Below the pieces are notes generated by a model that was not told where the DNA came from, did not search any database, and was given only the letters and a program-made list of their open reading frames with translations. The translations under genes and the position numbers were made by a program. Of a DNA stretch of 37,888 nucleotides, positions 1-6,896 are shown one piece after another. Within the stretch, counting starts at the first letter, position 1, and each line of letters starts with the position of its first letter. The stretch comes from a virus: positions 1-37,888 of the IMG/VR virus record IMGVR_UViG_3300042935_001052; one strand, 5' to 3'.

Positions 1-60
1 TGTTAGTGGCCATTCTTTAGCCTTGTGTCTTGTTGAATGTCCTTTTGTGTTTTCGCTCAA
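1..60 (-). CDS. possible partial small protein (5' end only)
   Basis: An open frame runs off the left edge from a possible TTG start at 60 that overlaps the stop of the gene at 57-704 as TTGA. It would begin LSENTKGHSTRHKAKEW. The GHS-x-R/K-H stretch recalls GHSMKH in the small gene at 11750-11917, which is the main reason to keep it. No ATG is visible, so the start and even the gene are uncertain. Confidence 0.3.
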   Translation of the reverse strand, partial: MSENTKGHSTRHKAKEWPLT

Positions 61-704
61 TCCCACCATTTTTCAATATTATCACTCATAATATTGAATA
101 ACAATTTTCGAGCTCTATCGTGGTTAATATGTCCGATATTCATAGCAATTCTTTGTTTTTTATCGGTACTGACGTTATCGTGGTCTTCTAATGAAAAAAT
201 ACCTTCACCATTTAAGACTCTTTTATAAATTCGTGGATATTTTTTAAAGTAGTCATCGAAGTTTTCTTCTAATAATCGTGATTCCCAAGAACTATACCCT
301 TCTTTTCCCGGTACGGGTTCAAACCAATGTTTTGTATTATGATAGTCAGTGTATTCGCCTGAATAAAATTCATCTTGAACTAACCCCATCAATTTTACGC
401 ACAATTTCATTCTTTTTACATCTTCTTGAGCTCGAGTATGTAAGTCTCTACGACCAATATATTCAGCTTGTCCTGATAATTTATGTTTCATAATCTCAAA
501 GATATAATGACTATCCCAATTTCGGTCTTTCCATATAATTGGGAACCAATAAATTAGGTTCTTCACACCTTGTTTGATGTATTTGTGGTAATATCTACCA
601 TCGTGATTCCACCACAACGGAATAAACTGTATTTTTCGTACAATCCACGATTTTTTTTCAGATTTTTCCGCCCATTCGTCGAATATGTCTTTTTCTGGTT
701 CCAT
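57..704 (-). CDS. conserved-looking phage protein of unknown function
   Basis: A 215-residue soluble protein rich in Trp, Tyr and charged residues, with the aromatic blocks IPLWWNHDGRYYHKYIKQG and WFPIIWKDRNWD. I recognise no catalytic motif, signal peptide or membrane segment. The frame is open up to an ATG at 761, but a strong promoter (-7 box at 721-728) lies inside that extension, so the ATG at 704 (protein starting MEPEKDIF) is the likely start with a leader of about 13 nt. It is the last complete gene of a leftward group with 718-930 and 930-1190 but has its own promoter. Confidence 0.85.
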   Translation of the reverse strand: MEPEKDIFDEWAEKSEKKSWIVRKIQFIPLWWNHDGRYYHKYIKQGVKNLIYWFPIIWKDRNWDSHYIFEIMKHKLSGQAEYIGRRDLHTRAQEDVKRMKLCVKLMGLVQDEFYSGEYTDYHNTKHWFEPVPGKEGYSSWESRLLEENFDDYFKKYPRIYKRVLNGEGIFSLEDHDNVSTDKKQRIAMNIGHINHDRARKLLFNIMSDNIEKWWD

Positions 705-717
705 TTCTAATATTTTT

Positions 718-930
718 TTACAAAGATAGTAATTTTTCTTTATGAGACAAATAATTTTCATTAAAATCTCGATTAAAATTTATTTTTAAATCTTGAGTCA
801 TCTCAAAACTCCATTTATTCATAAAATTATTGAATAAATTAATACAACATTCTATATGTTTATCAGTTTGGGATGAAAATAAGACCTTATTAACCCAATT
901 GAACTCCTGGTGAATTTGATATACGTCCAT
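718..930 (-). CDS. small protein of unknown function
   Basis: A 70-residue protein, MDVYQIHQEFNWV..., mixed charge, probably helical, no recognised family. Its ATG overlaps the stop codon of the upstream gene at 930-1190 by one base (TAATG), so the two are probably translated together. Its 3' end contains the promoter of the next gene. Confidence 0.7.
   Translation of the reverse strand: MDVYQIHQEFNWVNKVLFSSQTDKHIECCINLFNNFMNKWSFEMTQDLKINFNRDFNENYLSHKEKLLSL
721..750 (-). promoter_or_regulatory. Bacteroidota-type promoter for the gene at 57-704
   Basis: On the minus strand this reads TTG, 19 nt, TATCTTTG. It matches the known Bacteroidota consensus (TTG about 20 nt before TAnnTTTG). It lies in the 3' end of the preceding gene. 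Confidence 0.75.
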
Positions 931-1190
931 TATTTGAATTTACCCATATTTTTAGTCATAGACTCTAATTGTTTCATCATTTCACTCATGTCCGGGATAT
1001 TTGCGAATAAATTAGGGTTTTTAATACCATCTTTACTAACAGAATTCATCATTTGAGATGGAAAACTTTTTTTTATTTCAGTAAATGATGTGAAAAGTTT
1101 TCTTCCATATTTTTTCCACCATTTATAAATTAATACTATTGTCACCACTTGGACAATCACGAAAATTGTTAAAATTACATTTAAATACAT
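930..1190 (-). CDS. small single-pass membrane protein
   Basis: An 86-residue protein with one N-terminal hydrophobic segment (about residues 3-22, VILTIFVIVQVVTIVLIY) followed by WKKYGRK, which by the positive-inside rule places the rest in the cytoplasm. The tail is Met-rich and amphipathic (MSEMMKQLESMTKNMGK). Function unknown. It is the first gene of the short leftward group. Confidence 0.75.
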   Translation of the reverse strand: MYLNVILTIFVIVQVVTIVLIYKWWKKYGRKLFTSFTEIKKSFPSQMMNSVSKDGIKNPNLFANIPDMSEMMKQLESMTKNMGKFK

Positions 1191-1240
1191 AGTTTTTTCT
1201 TTAAGAATAAATCATTAATTTGGTTAAATCAAATTTTCAA

Positions 1241-1271
1241 TTGAAATTACCATTATTTAATCTTATATTTA
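1241..1271 (+). promoter_or_regulatory. promoter for the gene at 1277-1546
   Basis: TTG (1241-1243), exactly 20 nt, then TATATTTA, a one-base variant of TAnnTTTG. The ATG follows only 6 nt later, so the transcript would be nearly leaderless. Confidence 0.55.
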
Positions 1272-1276
1272 ACAAT

Positions 1277-1546
1277 ATGAAAAGGTCAGTTCAATTTTAC
1301 ATAAACAATTTACGAAAAGATGAGATGGAAACCTTATTTGGTGAAGGTAGCCAAGTTGTTATTAATTTTATCAAATACTCAACCAATAATAAATGTTTCA
1401 CAATCGATTGTAAATTACTTACAACCGACCCTGAATTATGTGAAGATTTTTTCCCTGATGGATTAATTCTTTTAGTGATGGAGAGTTGGAAATATACGGG
1501 ACTTAGAGAAAATATTAACATAAGTCACTCAATCGATGTTAAATAA
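1277..1546 (+). CDS. small protein of unknown function
   Basis: An 89-residue protein starting MKRSVQFYINNLRKDE. The frame stays open upstream to a TTG at 1220, but the promoter box ends at 1271, so the ATG at 1277 is preferred. It carries two Cys within a stretch with alternating hydrophobic residues (CFTIDCKLL), suggesting a small alpha/beta fold. It converges with, and overlaps by 8 nt, the gene at 1539-1733. Confidence 0.75.
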   Translation: MKRSVQFYINNLRKDEMETLFGEGSQVVINFIKYSTNNKCFTIDCKLLTTDPELCEDFFPDGLILLVMESWKYTGLRENINISHSIDVK

Positions 1547-1733
1547 ATAAATGTAAATCAGATTGAATTAAACCTTCTGTCGTAAAACTTTCAAACACTT
1601 CCTGGACGACCGTAGAAAAATTAATTTTTGGGTCATTATTTCTAATTTTAGTTACTTCATTTGAGAATTCTCTGAATACTCCTGAAATATGTGCGAAATA
1701 GTACATTTCCTCAACGTGTTCTTCGTTTGACAT
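1539..1733 (-). CDS. small protein of unknown function
   Basis: A 64-residue, probably helical protein, MSNEEHVEEMYYFAHISG. No family recognised. It is convergent with the gene at 1277-1546, and the AT-rich gap to 1854 separates it from the divergent FKBP gene. Confidence 0.7.
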   Translation of the reverse strand: MSNEEHVEEMYYFAHISGVFREFSNEVTKIRNNDPKINFSTVVQEVFESFTTEGLIQSDLHLFI

Positions 1734-1804
1734 AATAATATAAAAGTTTTAGGGGGTTAATTACTAATAATTATAGTAATATTTTGTTTTTTAATCAATA
1801 TGGT

Positions 1805-1835
1805 TTGATTTTTATTTTTATTAATCTTATAATTA
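1805..1835 (+). promoter_or_regulatory. weak candidate promoter for the FKBP gene
   Basis: TTG (1805-1807), 20 nt, TATAATTA. The -7 part is a poor match. The leader just before the ATG (ATCTAAAACATTTAA) is almost identical to that of the gene at 12495, which supports a shared expression signal. Confidence 0.35.
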
Positions 1836-1853
1836 TCTAAAACATTTAATTTT

Positions 1854-2282
1854 ATGAAAAAAGTAGAAACAACAAGTAAAGTAAAAGTACATTACACAGG
1901 TAGATTAGAAGACGGAACAATTTTTGATACATCAATCGCTGAAGGTAGAGAACCATTAGAAGTTGAACTAGGTTTAGGACAACTTATTAAAGGATTTGAA
2001 TCAGGATTAATTGATATGTCTGAAGGTGATAAAAAAACTGTTGAGATTTCTGTGGAAGACGCTTACGGTGAGCCAAAACCTGAATTTATCAATGAAGTTC
2101 CAAAAACTAATGTTCCTGAAGGAATTCAAGTTGGTGAATCTTTACAAGGTATGGGACCTCAAGGGCCCGTTAATGTTCAAGTCGTTGCCGTGAATGATGA
2201 AACTGTCACATTAGACGCAAATCATCCGTTAGCCGGTAAAAATCTTATATTTGATTTAGAAGTTATTGAAATTTCTGAATAA
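1854..2282 (+). CDS. FKBP-type peptidyl-prolyl isomerase, SlyD-like
   Basis: A 142-residue cytoplasmic protein that should catalyse cis-trans isomerisation of X-Pro bonds and act as a folding chaperone. The FKBP domain is split as in SlyD: VHYTG at 12-16, DGTIFDTS at 20-27 and LIKGFESGL at 44-52, then an inserted flap (IF) domain at about 71-120, then DANHPLAGK at 121-129 and the final strand. The His/Cys-rich metal-binding tail of E. coli SlyD is absent. Its codon use and position look like an acquired cellular gene. It is transcribed alone and ends at a strong terminator. The family call is firm; the role in the phage (perhaps folding of virion proteins) is inference. Confidence 0.95.
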   Translation: MKKVETTSKVKVHYTGRLEDGTIFDTSIAEGREPLEVELGLGQLIKGFESGLIDMSEGDKKTVEISVEDAYGEPKPEFINEVPKTNVPEGIQVGESLQGMGPQGPVNVQVVAVNDETVTLDANHPLAGKNLIFDLEVIEISE

Positions 2283-2284
2283 TT

Positions 2285-2312
2285 AAAAAGGGACTTAATT
2301 GTCCCTTTTTTT
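2285..2312. terminator. bidirectional terminator
   Basis: A perfect 10-bp stem (AAAAAGGGAC / GTCCCTTTTT) with loop TTAATT and T/A tracts on both sides. It separates the convergent FKBP and metallopeptidase genes. Confidence 0.9.
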
Positions 2313-2700
2313 ATTTATACATCTTTTTTTCGTCTTTTGGATATTTCTTTTCATATTTTTTAATAATTGCTCCGGATTCAGAATTCGCTTCATCTTCATT
2401 CTTACCACCAATATCAGGACCTTGATTACGTTTTAAAATTGTTCTTTGATATTCGTGAACCCATTCGTGGGCAAGTGTTCTTAAAATGTCCCTATTCATT
2501 CTACCCTTAGATAAAATTAATAACTCATCTTTATCATTTCTTTGACCTGTTGTCATATTACCAACTCTTTCACCAACAAACTTAATCGTTATATCATTTT
2601 TTAATGGATACAGTTTTTGTAAGTATTTGATGAAGTCATTAAAGAATTTATAATTCTCTTTTGGAACATCAGAATCAATATGTTTAACTATTACTTTCAT
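2311..2700 (-). CDS. zinc metallopeptidase-like protein (HEXXH)
   Basis: A 129-residue protein with AHEWVHEYQ, i.e. H78-E79-x-x-H82, and a downstream EDEAN (E102/E104) that fits the third zinc ligand of gluzincins such as the ImmA/IrrE group. It is small for a protease and lacks a signal peptide, so it may act in the cytoplasm or the virion. The start MKVIVKHID partly resembles the tagged starts seen elsewhere but lacks the ITE core. The box ATATTTAT (minus-strand sense) lies at 2705-2712. Fold call is fair; substrate unknown. Confidence 0.8.
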   Translation of the reverse strand: MKVIVKHIDSDVPKENYKFFNDFIKYLQKLYPLKNDITIKFVGERVGNMTTGQRNDKDELLILSKGRMNRDILRTLAHEWVHEYQRTILKRNQGPDIGGKNEDEANSESGAIIKKYEKKYPKDEKKMYK

Positions 2701-2704
2701 ATTT

Positions 2705-2712
2705 ATAAATAT
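2705..2712 (-). promoter_or_regulatory. ATATTTAT box upstream of 2311-2700
   Basis: Sense-strand ATATTTAT, followed by the ATG within a few bases. Candidate phage-specific promoter element; see findings. Confidence 0.35.
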
Positions 2713-2726
2713 ATTAAAATTTGTTA

Positions 2727-2734
2727 GTATTTAT
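2727..2734 (+). promoter_or_regulatory. GTATTTAT box upstream of 2752-3354
   Basis: GTATTTATAATAAA lies 18 nt before the ATG and differs by one base from the ATATTTATAATAAA seen before two endonuclease genes. Confidence 0.35.
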
Positions 2735-2751
2735 AATAAACTAAATTTTAT

Positions 2752-3354
2752 ATGTCTAAGAAAATTTTAATAACAGAAGAAGATAAAAACCACATTAAAT
2801 TATTATATAATATTAATGAACAGGGGGCCGATGATATTTTTAAAGGATTAACCGATAAAATATCCAATATGTTAAAAACAGGCAAGTTTAATGATGATGA
2901 CGATAACACTTCAAATAACATAACAACAACTGATGACGATTTTTATAAATCAGTTTTAAAATGTTTAGGTGCTGAACCAACTAAAAATAATATGTTATTT
3001 ATGTACGCTTGGAGACAAGCTGAAGGTGGTAAAGCAAAAAACAACCCATTCAATACTACTATGAAAATGCCTGGAGCAACAAATATTAGTAATACTTCCG
3101 TAGGTGTTAAAAATTATTCAACTCCGGAAGAAGGTATTGAAGCAACCTGTAAAACTCTTAAAAATGGTAGAGATAAATACGGATATTATAATATTATCGA
3201 TGGACTAAAAAATGATGTAGGTTTATCTCAATTATCCGATGCAGTTATAAATTCAAAATGGGGTACTAAAGATTTATTACGTAAAGTAACTCAAGGATAT
3301 GTTTCCGGTCATTCCCCAAAACCACACCCAATCAATAAATCAGAAATCGCTTAA
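2752..3354 (+). CDS. tagged lysozyme-like (glycosidase) protein
   Basis: A 200-residue protein in three parts. Residues 1-23 are the shared tag (MSKKILITEEDKNH...) ending at INE|Q, a T4-type prohead-protease-like site. Residues 24-62 are an acidic linker. Residues 63-200 resemble the lysozyme-like fold of phage wall hydrolases: AWRQAEGG with candidate catalytic E91, NPFNTT at 98-103, GVKNYSTPEEGIEAT at 118-132 and a TL-x-NG...Y segment. There is no signal peptide or membrane segment, so I infer a virion-borne peptidoglycan hydrolase rather than a lysis enzyme. A GTATTTAT box precedes it and a terminator follows. Confidence 0.85.
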   Translation: MSKKILITEEDKNHIKLLYNINEQGADDIFKGLTDKISNMLKTGKFNDDDDNTSNNITTTDDDFYKSVLKCLGAEPTKNNMLFMYAWRQAEGGKAKNNPFNTTMKMPGATNISNTSVGVKNYSTPEEGIEATCKTLKNGRDKYGYYNIIDGLKNDVGLSQLSDAVINSKWGTKDLLRKVTQGYVSGHSPKPHPINKSEIA

Positions 3355-3360
3355 AACAAC

Positions 3361-3385
3361 AAAACCGACATATGTCGGTTTTTTT
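3361..3385. terminator. bidirectional terminator
   Basis: Palindromic stem AAAACCGACA / TGTCGGTTTT with a 2-nt loop and flanking T and A runs, between convergent genes. Confidence 0.9.
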
Positions 3386-3740
3386 ATTTAATAAAGTGTA
3401 ATAAAATATAACTTAATTTGTATCCGGTGAACGCTCCTAAAGCAGATGGTAATGGAAACACAATTAATTTACCCAAATCAGTCACATATTTTGTTCTATT
3501 AACAATCTTACCCATAAAGAAATAATATACTAAATAATCTAAGAATACCGCAATATCGGTACGTGTAGAGATGAAAACAACTAAGGTAGCACCTAAGAAC
3601 CCAAAGGTAAAATTATCTCTTACACCCACCCAAATTTCTTTTGGTGTTGCACTCTTATATTCCTTAACAATTTTATTAATTTTTACTTTATTTTTCTTAA
3701 AGTAATTATTGTTCTCCGAGTCTATATTTTGTTTTTCCAT
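3384..3740 (-). CDS. small integral membrane protein
   Basis: A 118-residue protein with a charged N-terminal third (residues 1-40, many Lys and Asn) and then two to three hydrophobic segments (about 45-60, 65-77 and 93-115). Function unknown. It overlaps the upstream gene 3706-3897 by 35 nt; no later start is available because the first internal Met lies within a membrane segment. Confidence 0.7.
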   Translation of the reverse strand: MEKQNIDSENNNYFKKNKVKINKIVKEYKSATPKEIWVGVRDNFTFGFLGATLVVFISTRTDIAVFLDYLVYYFFMGKIVNRTKYVTDLGKLIVFPLPSALGAFTGYKLSYILLHFIK

Positions 3741-3897
3741 CTAATGTTTCTGCCGTAAATTCATCCTTATTTAAGAATGTTAGTTCTAATTGGATACTTG
3801 CCACTAATAATTCCTCAACTTGGTCCCAAGTTATCAAACCTTTCATCCATAATGTATGGAGTGACCTCATCATCTCAAATTCTGTTGCTTCGTTCAT
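3706..3897 (-). CDS. small protein of unknown function
   Basis: A 63-residue protein, MNEATEFEMMRSLHTLW, with helix-favouring residues and a C-terminal KTKYRLGEQ. It overlaps both neighbours (35 nt downstream, 23 nt upstream), as expected in a compact phage operon. No family recognised. Confidence 0.65.
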   Translation of the reverse strand: MNEATEFEMMRSLHTLWMKGLITWDQVEELLVASIQLELTFLNKDEFTAETLDGKTKYRLGEQ

Positions 3898-4078
3898 TTT
3901 CTACTTGTTTATATAATTCGTCTAAATTTTGTTCATCTAACTCTGTTGTTGTGAATTGTTCGTTTGTTAATTCACATAGGTAGAAGTGGTGATTCACATT
4001 GTATTGTTTTCCTCTGTAATTTAATGTGGATGGTTCCGACATTAATTTCATTTCTTTTCCGGTTAATGGACTTTTCAT
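3875..4078 (-). CDS. orphan degenerate MqsA/YgiT-type N-terminal domain
   Basis: A 67-residue protein (MKSPLTGKEMKLMSEP..., YLCELTNEQFTTTELDEQNL). The pattern matches the N-terminal domain of MqsA/YgiT-type antitoxins, M-x-C-P-x-C-G ... Y-x-C-E-x-C-G-x-x-F-x-T-x-E-L-D-x-x-N-L, but three of the four zinc Cys are replaced (Ser, Thr and Thr), leaving one. The helix-turn-helix half is missing and no toxin lies next to it. It may be an anti-toxin mimic or a domain reused for binding. The fold resemblance is from my recognition of the pattern; function is open. Confidence 0.75.
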   Translation of the reverse strand: MKSPLTGKEMKLMSEPSTLNYRGKQYNVNHHFYLCELTNEQFTTTELDEQNLDELYKQVENERSNRI

Positions 4079-4083
4079 AATAT

Positions 4084-4287
4084 TTATATTAGTTGGTATT
4101 TAATCCAAATTTCTGTTTGTTCAGGTAATGTAAATATGGAATGAATGAATAATTTTGTTTTACCTAATTTACGATTTCTTTCCAAGTAATTTTGAAAATC
4201 ATTAAAATCTATAAATCTTCGGGTACATACACTATATTTTTCATCATTATATTCAAAAGTCGATGTCGTTATTTGTGTTATAGTCAT
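4084..4287 (-). CDS. small protein of unknown function
   Basis: A 67-residue protein (MTITQITTSTFEYNDEKYSV...) with strand-helix-strand character. Its ATG overlaps the stop of the upstream gene by four bases (ATGA), so the pair is likely co-translated. Confidence 0.7.
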   Translation of the reverse strand: MTITQITTSTFEYNDEKYSVCTRRFIDFNDFQNYLERNRKLGKTKLFIHSIFTLPEQTEIWIKYQLI

Positions 4288-4520
4288 AATATTATTTCAA
4301 TTGTTATACCTGCCGGTCCTAATGATAGGTTGTAGGTGTTAAATCTATTATCGTTTAACCACCCATACTTTTTGAAGTTAAAGATTATCACATCTTTTCC
4401 TTCGTATTGTGCGTGGATGGCATTTGTTTGGTAATCAATCGCCGGATGAGACACAAACCCATTTTTAACCGGATTTATGAATTCTTTTTCCAATTCCTGT
4501 GTCTGAATATGTATTAACAT
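4284..4520 (-). CDS. small protein of unknown function
   Basis: A 78-residue, probably beta-rich protein (MLIHIQTQELEKEFINP..., ending GPAGITIEIIL). No family recognised. First gene of the small leftward cluster that follows the GIY-YIG gene. Confidence 0.7.
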   Translation of the reverse strand: MLIHIQTQELEKEFINPVKNGFVSHPAIDYQTNAIHAQYEGKDVIIFNFKKYGWLNDNRFNTYNLSLGPAGITIEIIL

Positions 4521-4523
4521 TTT

Positions 4524-5354
4524 TTATTCTTTATATTGGTAATTATTAAATTTTTCATTATTACTTTTCACTCTCCAACGAATTGTAACCATTGGAATTT
4601 TAAGTATATTTGACGCTTCCGCCAAACTTTCATAAATAATATTATCAATCATTACCGGTTTCATATTTGTTGGTTTTACCCCTTTCCTTTTTTCACTTAA
4701 TTTTTTTTTAGTCTCTTCGGAATGTTGTTTCCCATAAAATGGATTATTGTTTTTAGTTCTAGGTCTACATTTGTTACAATGAATGTGACCATAACCTATT
4801 CTTTTACCACATTCACAATAAACATATGTAACACCACCTTTCCAATTTGGGTTTTGTTCTTTATCGTAACTTCTTCTATTCTCCAATGACTTTTTAATAA
4901 TATCTATTGGTATTTTTTTACCCTTCCAAAATCCATCTTTACCATACATCCCATTTTTTTCACCTGAAACAATTTCACTTCTTTTTTTTCTTTCATCTTC
5001 AGTTAGATTGTCCCAATATTTTTTTGTGGAGATTCTTTGTTTTTCAACCCAATTCTCACCATACTTTATAAATTCAGACAAATCACCCCCTGTTCCACCT
5101 TCAGTCAAATTATAACCATTTTCAATAGTTTTTAATTTATCTATCCAAAAAATTTCTTTTTCATTCAATTCATTTTTATTAAAGCACTCTTCTAAAATTG
5201 TTTTAGAAAAATTTTCTAACCCATATTTTTTTATTGATAACTTAATTAATTTTCCACTTCCAAAATACTTTTCAAATGACTCACCACTATATTGTCCAAT
5301 ATAAGATTTACCATTTATATTGTTTTTTATTTCATAGATTAAAAACTTTTTCAT
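4524..5354 (-). CDS. GIY-YIG homing endonuclease with NUMOD motifs
   Basis: A 276-residue free-standing endonuclease. Residues 1-90 are a GIY-YIG nuclease domain (FLIYEIKNNINGKSYIGQY; later ELNEKEIFWIDKL and GYNLTEGG). The middle has NUMOD3-type segments (NPNWKGG, NNPFYGKQHSEETKKKLSEK) and a Cys cluster YCECG...CNKC that may bind zinc. The C-terminus is a NUMOD1-like helix-turn-helix (ESLAEASNILKIPMVTIRW). Such proteins make site-specific breaks that spread their own gene. It lies 56 bp after thyA in transcription order, recalling the GIY-YIG enzyme I-TevI inside T4 td. The sense strand has GATATTTATATTAAA in its leader. Confidence 0.93.
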   Translation of the reverse strand: MKKFLIYEIKNNINGKSYIGQYSGESFEKYFGSGKLIKLSIKKYGLENFSKTILEECFNKNELNEKEIFWIDKLKTIENGYNLTEGGTGGDLSEFIKYGENWVEKQRISTKKYWDNLTEDERKKRSEIVSGEKNGMYGKDGFWKGKKIPIDIIKKSLENRRSYDKEQNPNWKGGVTYVYCECGKRIGYGHIHCNKCRPRTKNNNPFYGKQHSEETKKKLSEKRKGVKPTNMKPVMIDNIIYESLAEASNILKIPMVTIRWRVKSNNEKFNNYQYKE

Positions 5355-5384
5355 ATTGATTTAGTTTAAGGATTACTCTTTAAT

Positions 5385-5392
5385 ATAAATAT
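5385..5392 (-). promoter_or_regulatory. ATATTTAT box upstream of the GIY-YIG gene
   Basis: ATATTTAT about 30 nt before the ATG at 5354, between it and the thyA stop. Confidence 0.4.
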
Positions 5393-5410
5393 CATAAAAT
5401 TATGAAAAAA

Positions 5411-6559
5411 CTAGTTAGATAATGGCATTTTTATGGTTGGATGTGATTGATAATTTTCAACAATAAAATCAGTTATTAGACAACTATTCAAAAATTCAGC
5501 AACACTTTCATTAAAATTAATTTGGTTAGACATAACTAATTTAGGTAATTCAAATGGTTTCCTTGTTAATTGTTCTTTAACACCATCTACTTGGTTTTTA
5601 TAGATATGAGCATCACCTAAATTAGTAATTAATTCGTCAGGTATCATATTAACCATTTTCCCAATAATTTCTAATAATAAACCATAAGATGATATATTAA
5701 ATGGAAGCCCTAATGGAACATCATTTGACCTCATATTAAACATTAAAGAGATTGCTCGTTTTGGGATGTCATTATCGTTTAGTAAATCCATAATATCGTG
5801 TTCTTCCATATTATGCCACGACATATCTTGACTGAAATTGTTTTTATTCCAAATATCTTTTCTATCATCTAAACTCAACTCTCTTGTATAAACTTGAAAT
5901 CCATAATGACAAGGTGGAAGAACCATTTGGTCTAATTCTCCAACATTCCAAGCATTAACCATCAATCGTCTTGAGTCTGGATTTGTTTTAAGGTCGTTGA
6001 TTAGGTTTGTGATTTGGTCTATACCTTTTTTACTAAGGTGTTCAATTTCTTCTTTAGAACCAAATTGTAATTTGTTATAGTCTTCTCTCCATTTATCACT
6101 ATCATAACCCCACTTTCTCCATTGCTTACCGTACACAGGACCTAACTCACCCCACTTCTTAGCAAACTCATCATCTGTTTTGATTTTGTTGGTGAATTCT
6201 TCTTGTGTTAATATTCTAGGTGGCATCGCATCTATTACGGGGTCATTTGATAATCTATCAAAGGATTCTAAAATACTTTGTTTATAAGATTTGTAGCAAT
6301 CACCATCCCAAATATGACAATTATTATCAACCAAAAACTTAATGTTGGTATCTCCTCGTAAGAACCAAAGAAGTTCTGTTACGATTGTTTTGAATGGCAT
6401 TTTCTTTGTAGTCAAAAGAGGAAAACCATCTTTCATATCGTGACGTATTTGTCTTCCGAATACTGAGATTGTCCCTGTACCTGTTCTGTCTTGTTTTGTT
6501 ACTCCGTTGTCAAGAATGTCTTGGAGAAGGTCTGTGTATTGTTTATCTAGTTTATTCAT
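5411..6559 (-). CDS. thyA: thymidylate synthase (ThyA type) with two insertions
   Basis: Converts dUMP to dTMP using methylene-tetrahydrofolate, supplying nucleotides for phage replication. The catalytic Cys is C217 in LPPCHYGFQ; other family blocks are DRTGTGT (24-30), FPLLTTKK (46-53), GELGPVYGKQWR (137-148), DPxSRR-like NPDSRRLM, VPLGLPFNISSYGLL and LGDAHIYKNQ. At 382 residues it is far longer than the usual 264. The extra length sits mainly in two places: about residues 90-137 and about 225-270, just after the catalytic loop. Both contain pieces of a peptide module found in two other genes here (see 6146-6211 and 5837-5884). The reading frame is intact and no intron is visible. The start overlaps the preceding gene by 8 nt. 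Confidence 0.97.
   Translation of the reverse strand: MNKLDKQYTDLLQDILDNGVTKQDRTGTGTISVFGRQIRHDMKDGFPLLTTKKMPFKTIVTELLWFLRGDTNIKFLVDNNCHIWDGDCYKSYKQSILESFDRLSNDPVIDAMPPRILTQEEFTNKIKTDDEFAKKWGELGPVYGKQWRKWGYDSDKWREDYNKLQFGSKEEIEHLSKKGIDQITNLINDLKTNPDSRRLMVNAWNVGELDQMVLPPCHYGFQVYTRELSLDDRKDIWNKNNFSQDMSWHNMEEHDIMDLLNDNDIPKRAISLMFNMRSNDVPLGLPFNISSYGLLLEIIGKMVNMIPDELITNLGDAHIYKNQVDGVKEQLTRKPFELPKLVMSNQINFNESVAEFLNSCLITDFIVENYQSHPTIKMPLSN
5837..5884 (-). repeat. module part B inside thyA (ELSLDDRKDIW)
   Basis: Residues about 226-241 of ThyA, RELSLDDRKDIWNKN, match KELTYEERYKIWFSKN in the protein at 10272-10934. It lies in an insertion absent from ordinary thymidylate synthases. Confidence 0.6.
6146..6211 (-). 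repeat. module part A inside thyA (LTQEEF...KWG)
   Basis: Residues about 117-138 of ThyA (LTQEEFTNKIKTDDEF then AKKWGE) match segments of the proteins at 10272-10934 and 9694-10281. The DNA also matches: TGAATTCTTCTTGTGTTAA at about 6193 against TGAACTCTTCTTGTGTTAA at 10481. Confidence 0.7.
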
Positions 6560-6725
6560 ATTTCAAAATATCTACGTAATAATTATCGGTGTTATAACCG
6601 TATTTAATTCTGTTTTGTTCTGCCTCTTCTTTAGTTTTGAAAGGAGCCAAAATTACATTATGTTCTTTGCTCCCGTGTGCCGGTGATTTTTCATACACAG
6701 CATAAAGATTATTTATAAGTCCCAT
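6552..6725 (-). CDS. small protein of unknown function
   Basis: A 57-residue protein, MGLINNLYAVYEKSPAHG...FKTKEEAEQN...YYVDILKYE. The layout strand-loop-EEA helix-strand resembles that of the small protein at 9503-9694. It ends TATGAATAA, with the thyA ATG embedded, so thyA translation is probably coupled to it. Confidence 0.7.
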   Translation of the reverse strand: MGLINNLYAVYEKSPAHGSKEHNVILAPFKTKEEAEQNRIKYGYNTDNYYVDILKYE

Positions 6726-6749
6726 ATACTTTTTCTTTTTCGTTTTATT

Positions 6750-6896
6750 TTATTCAGTAGTAACTTCAGTATCATCACTATCACTTGTATCTTCTTCTTC
6801 ATCCTCTAATTCTTTATTACGTTGATACCACATTGGATTTGGTAACCCACTGTAATGGTCCCATAATTCATCGTCAATTATTTCCGGTTTATTCAT
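6750..6896 (-). CDS. small acidic protein
   Basis: A 48-residue protein starting MNKPEIIDDELWDHYSG with a very acidic tail (about 14 Asp/Glu in the last 20 residues). Its start overlaps the upstream stop by 8 nt with the same AAATATGAATAAA junction seen before thyA. Unknown function; acidic tails of this kind occur in DNA-mimic and inhibitor proteins, but that is only a possibility. Confidence 0.65.
   Translation of the reverse strand: MNKPEIIDDELWDHYSGLPNPMWYQRNKELEDEEEDTSDSDDTEVTTE

Noticed and set aside
1220-1276. TTG start extending the gene at 1277
   Set aside because: The extension runs through the promoter at 1241-1271; the ATG right after it fits better.
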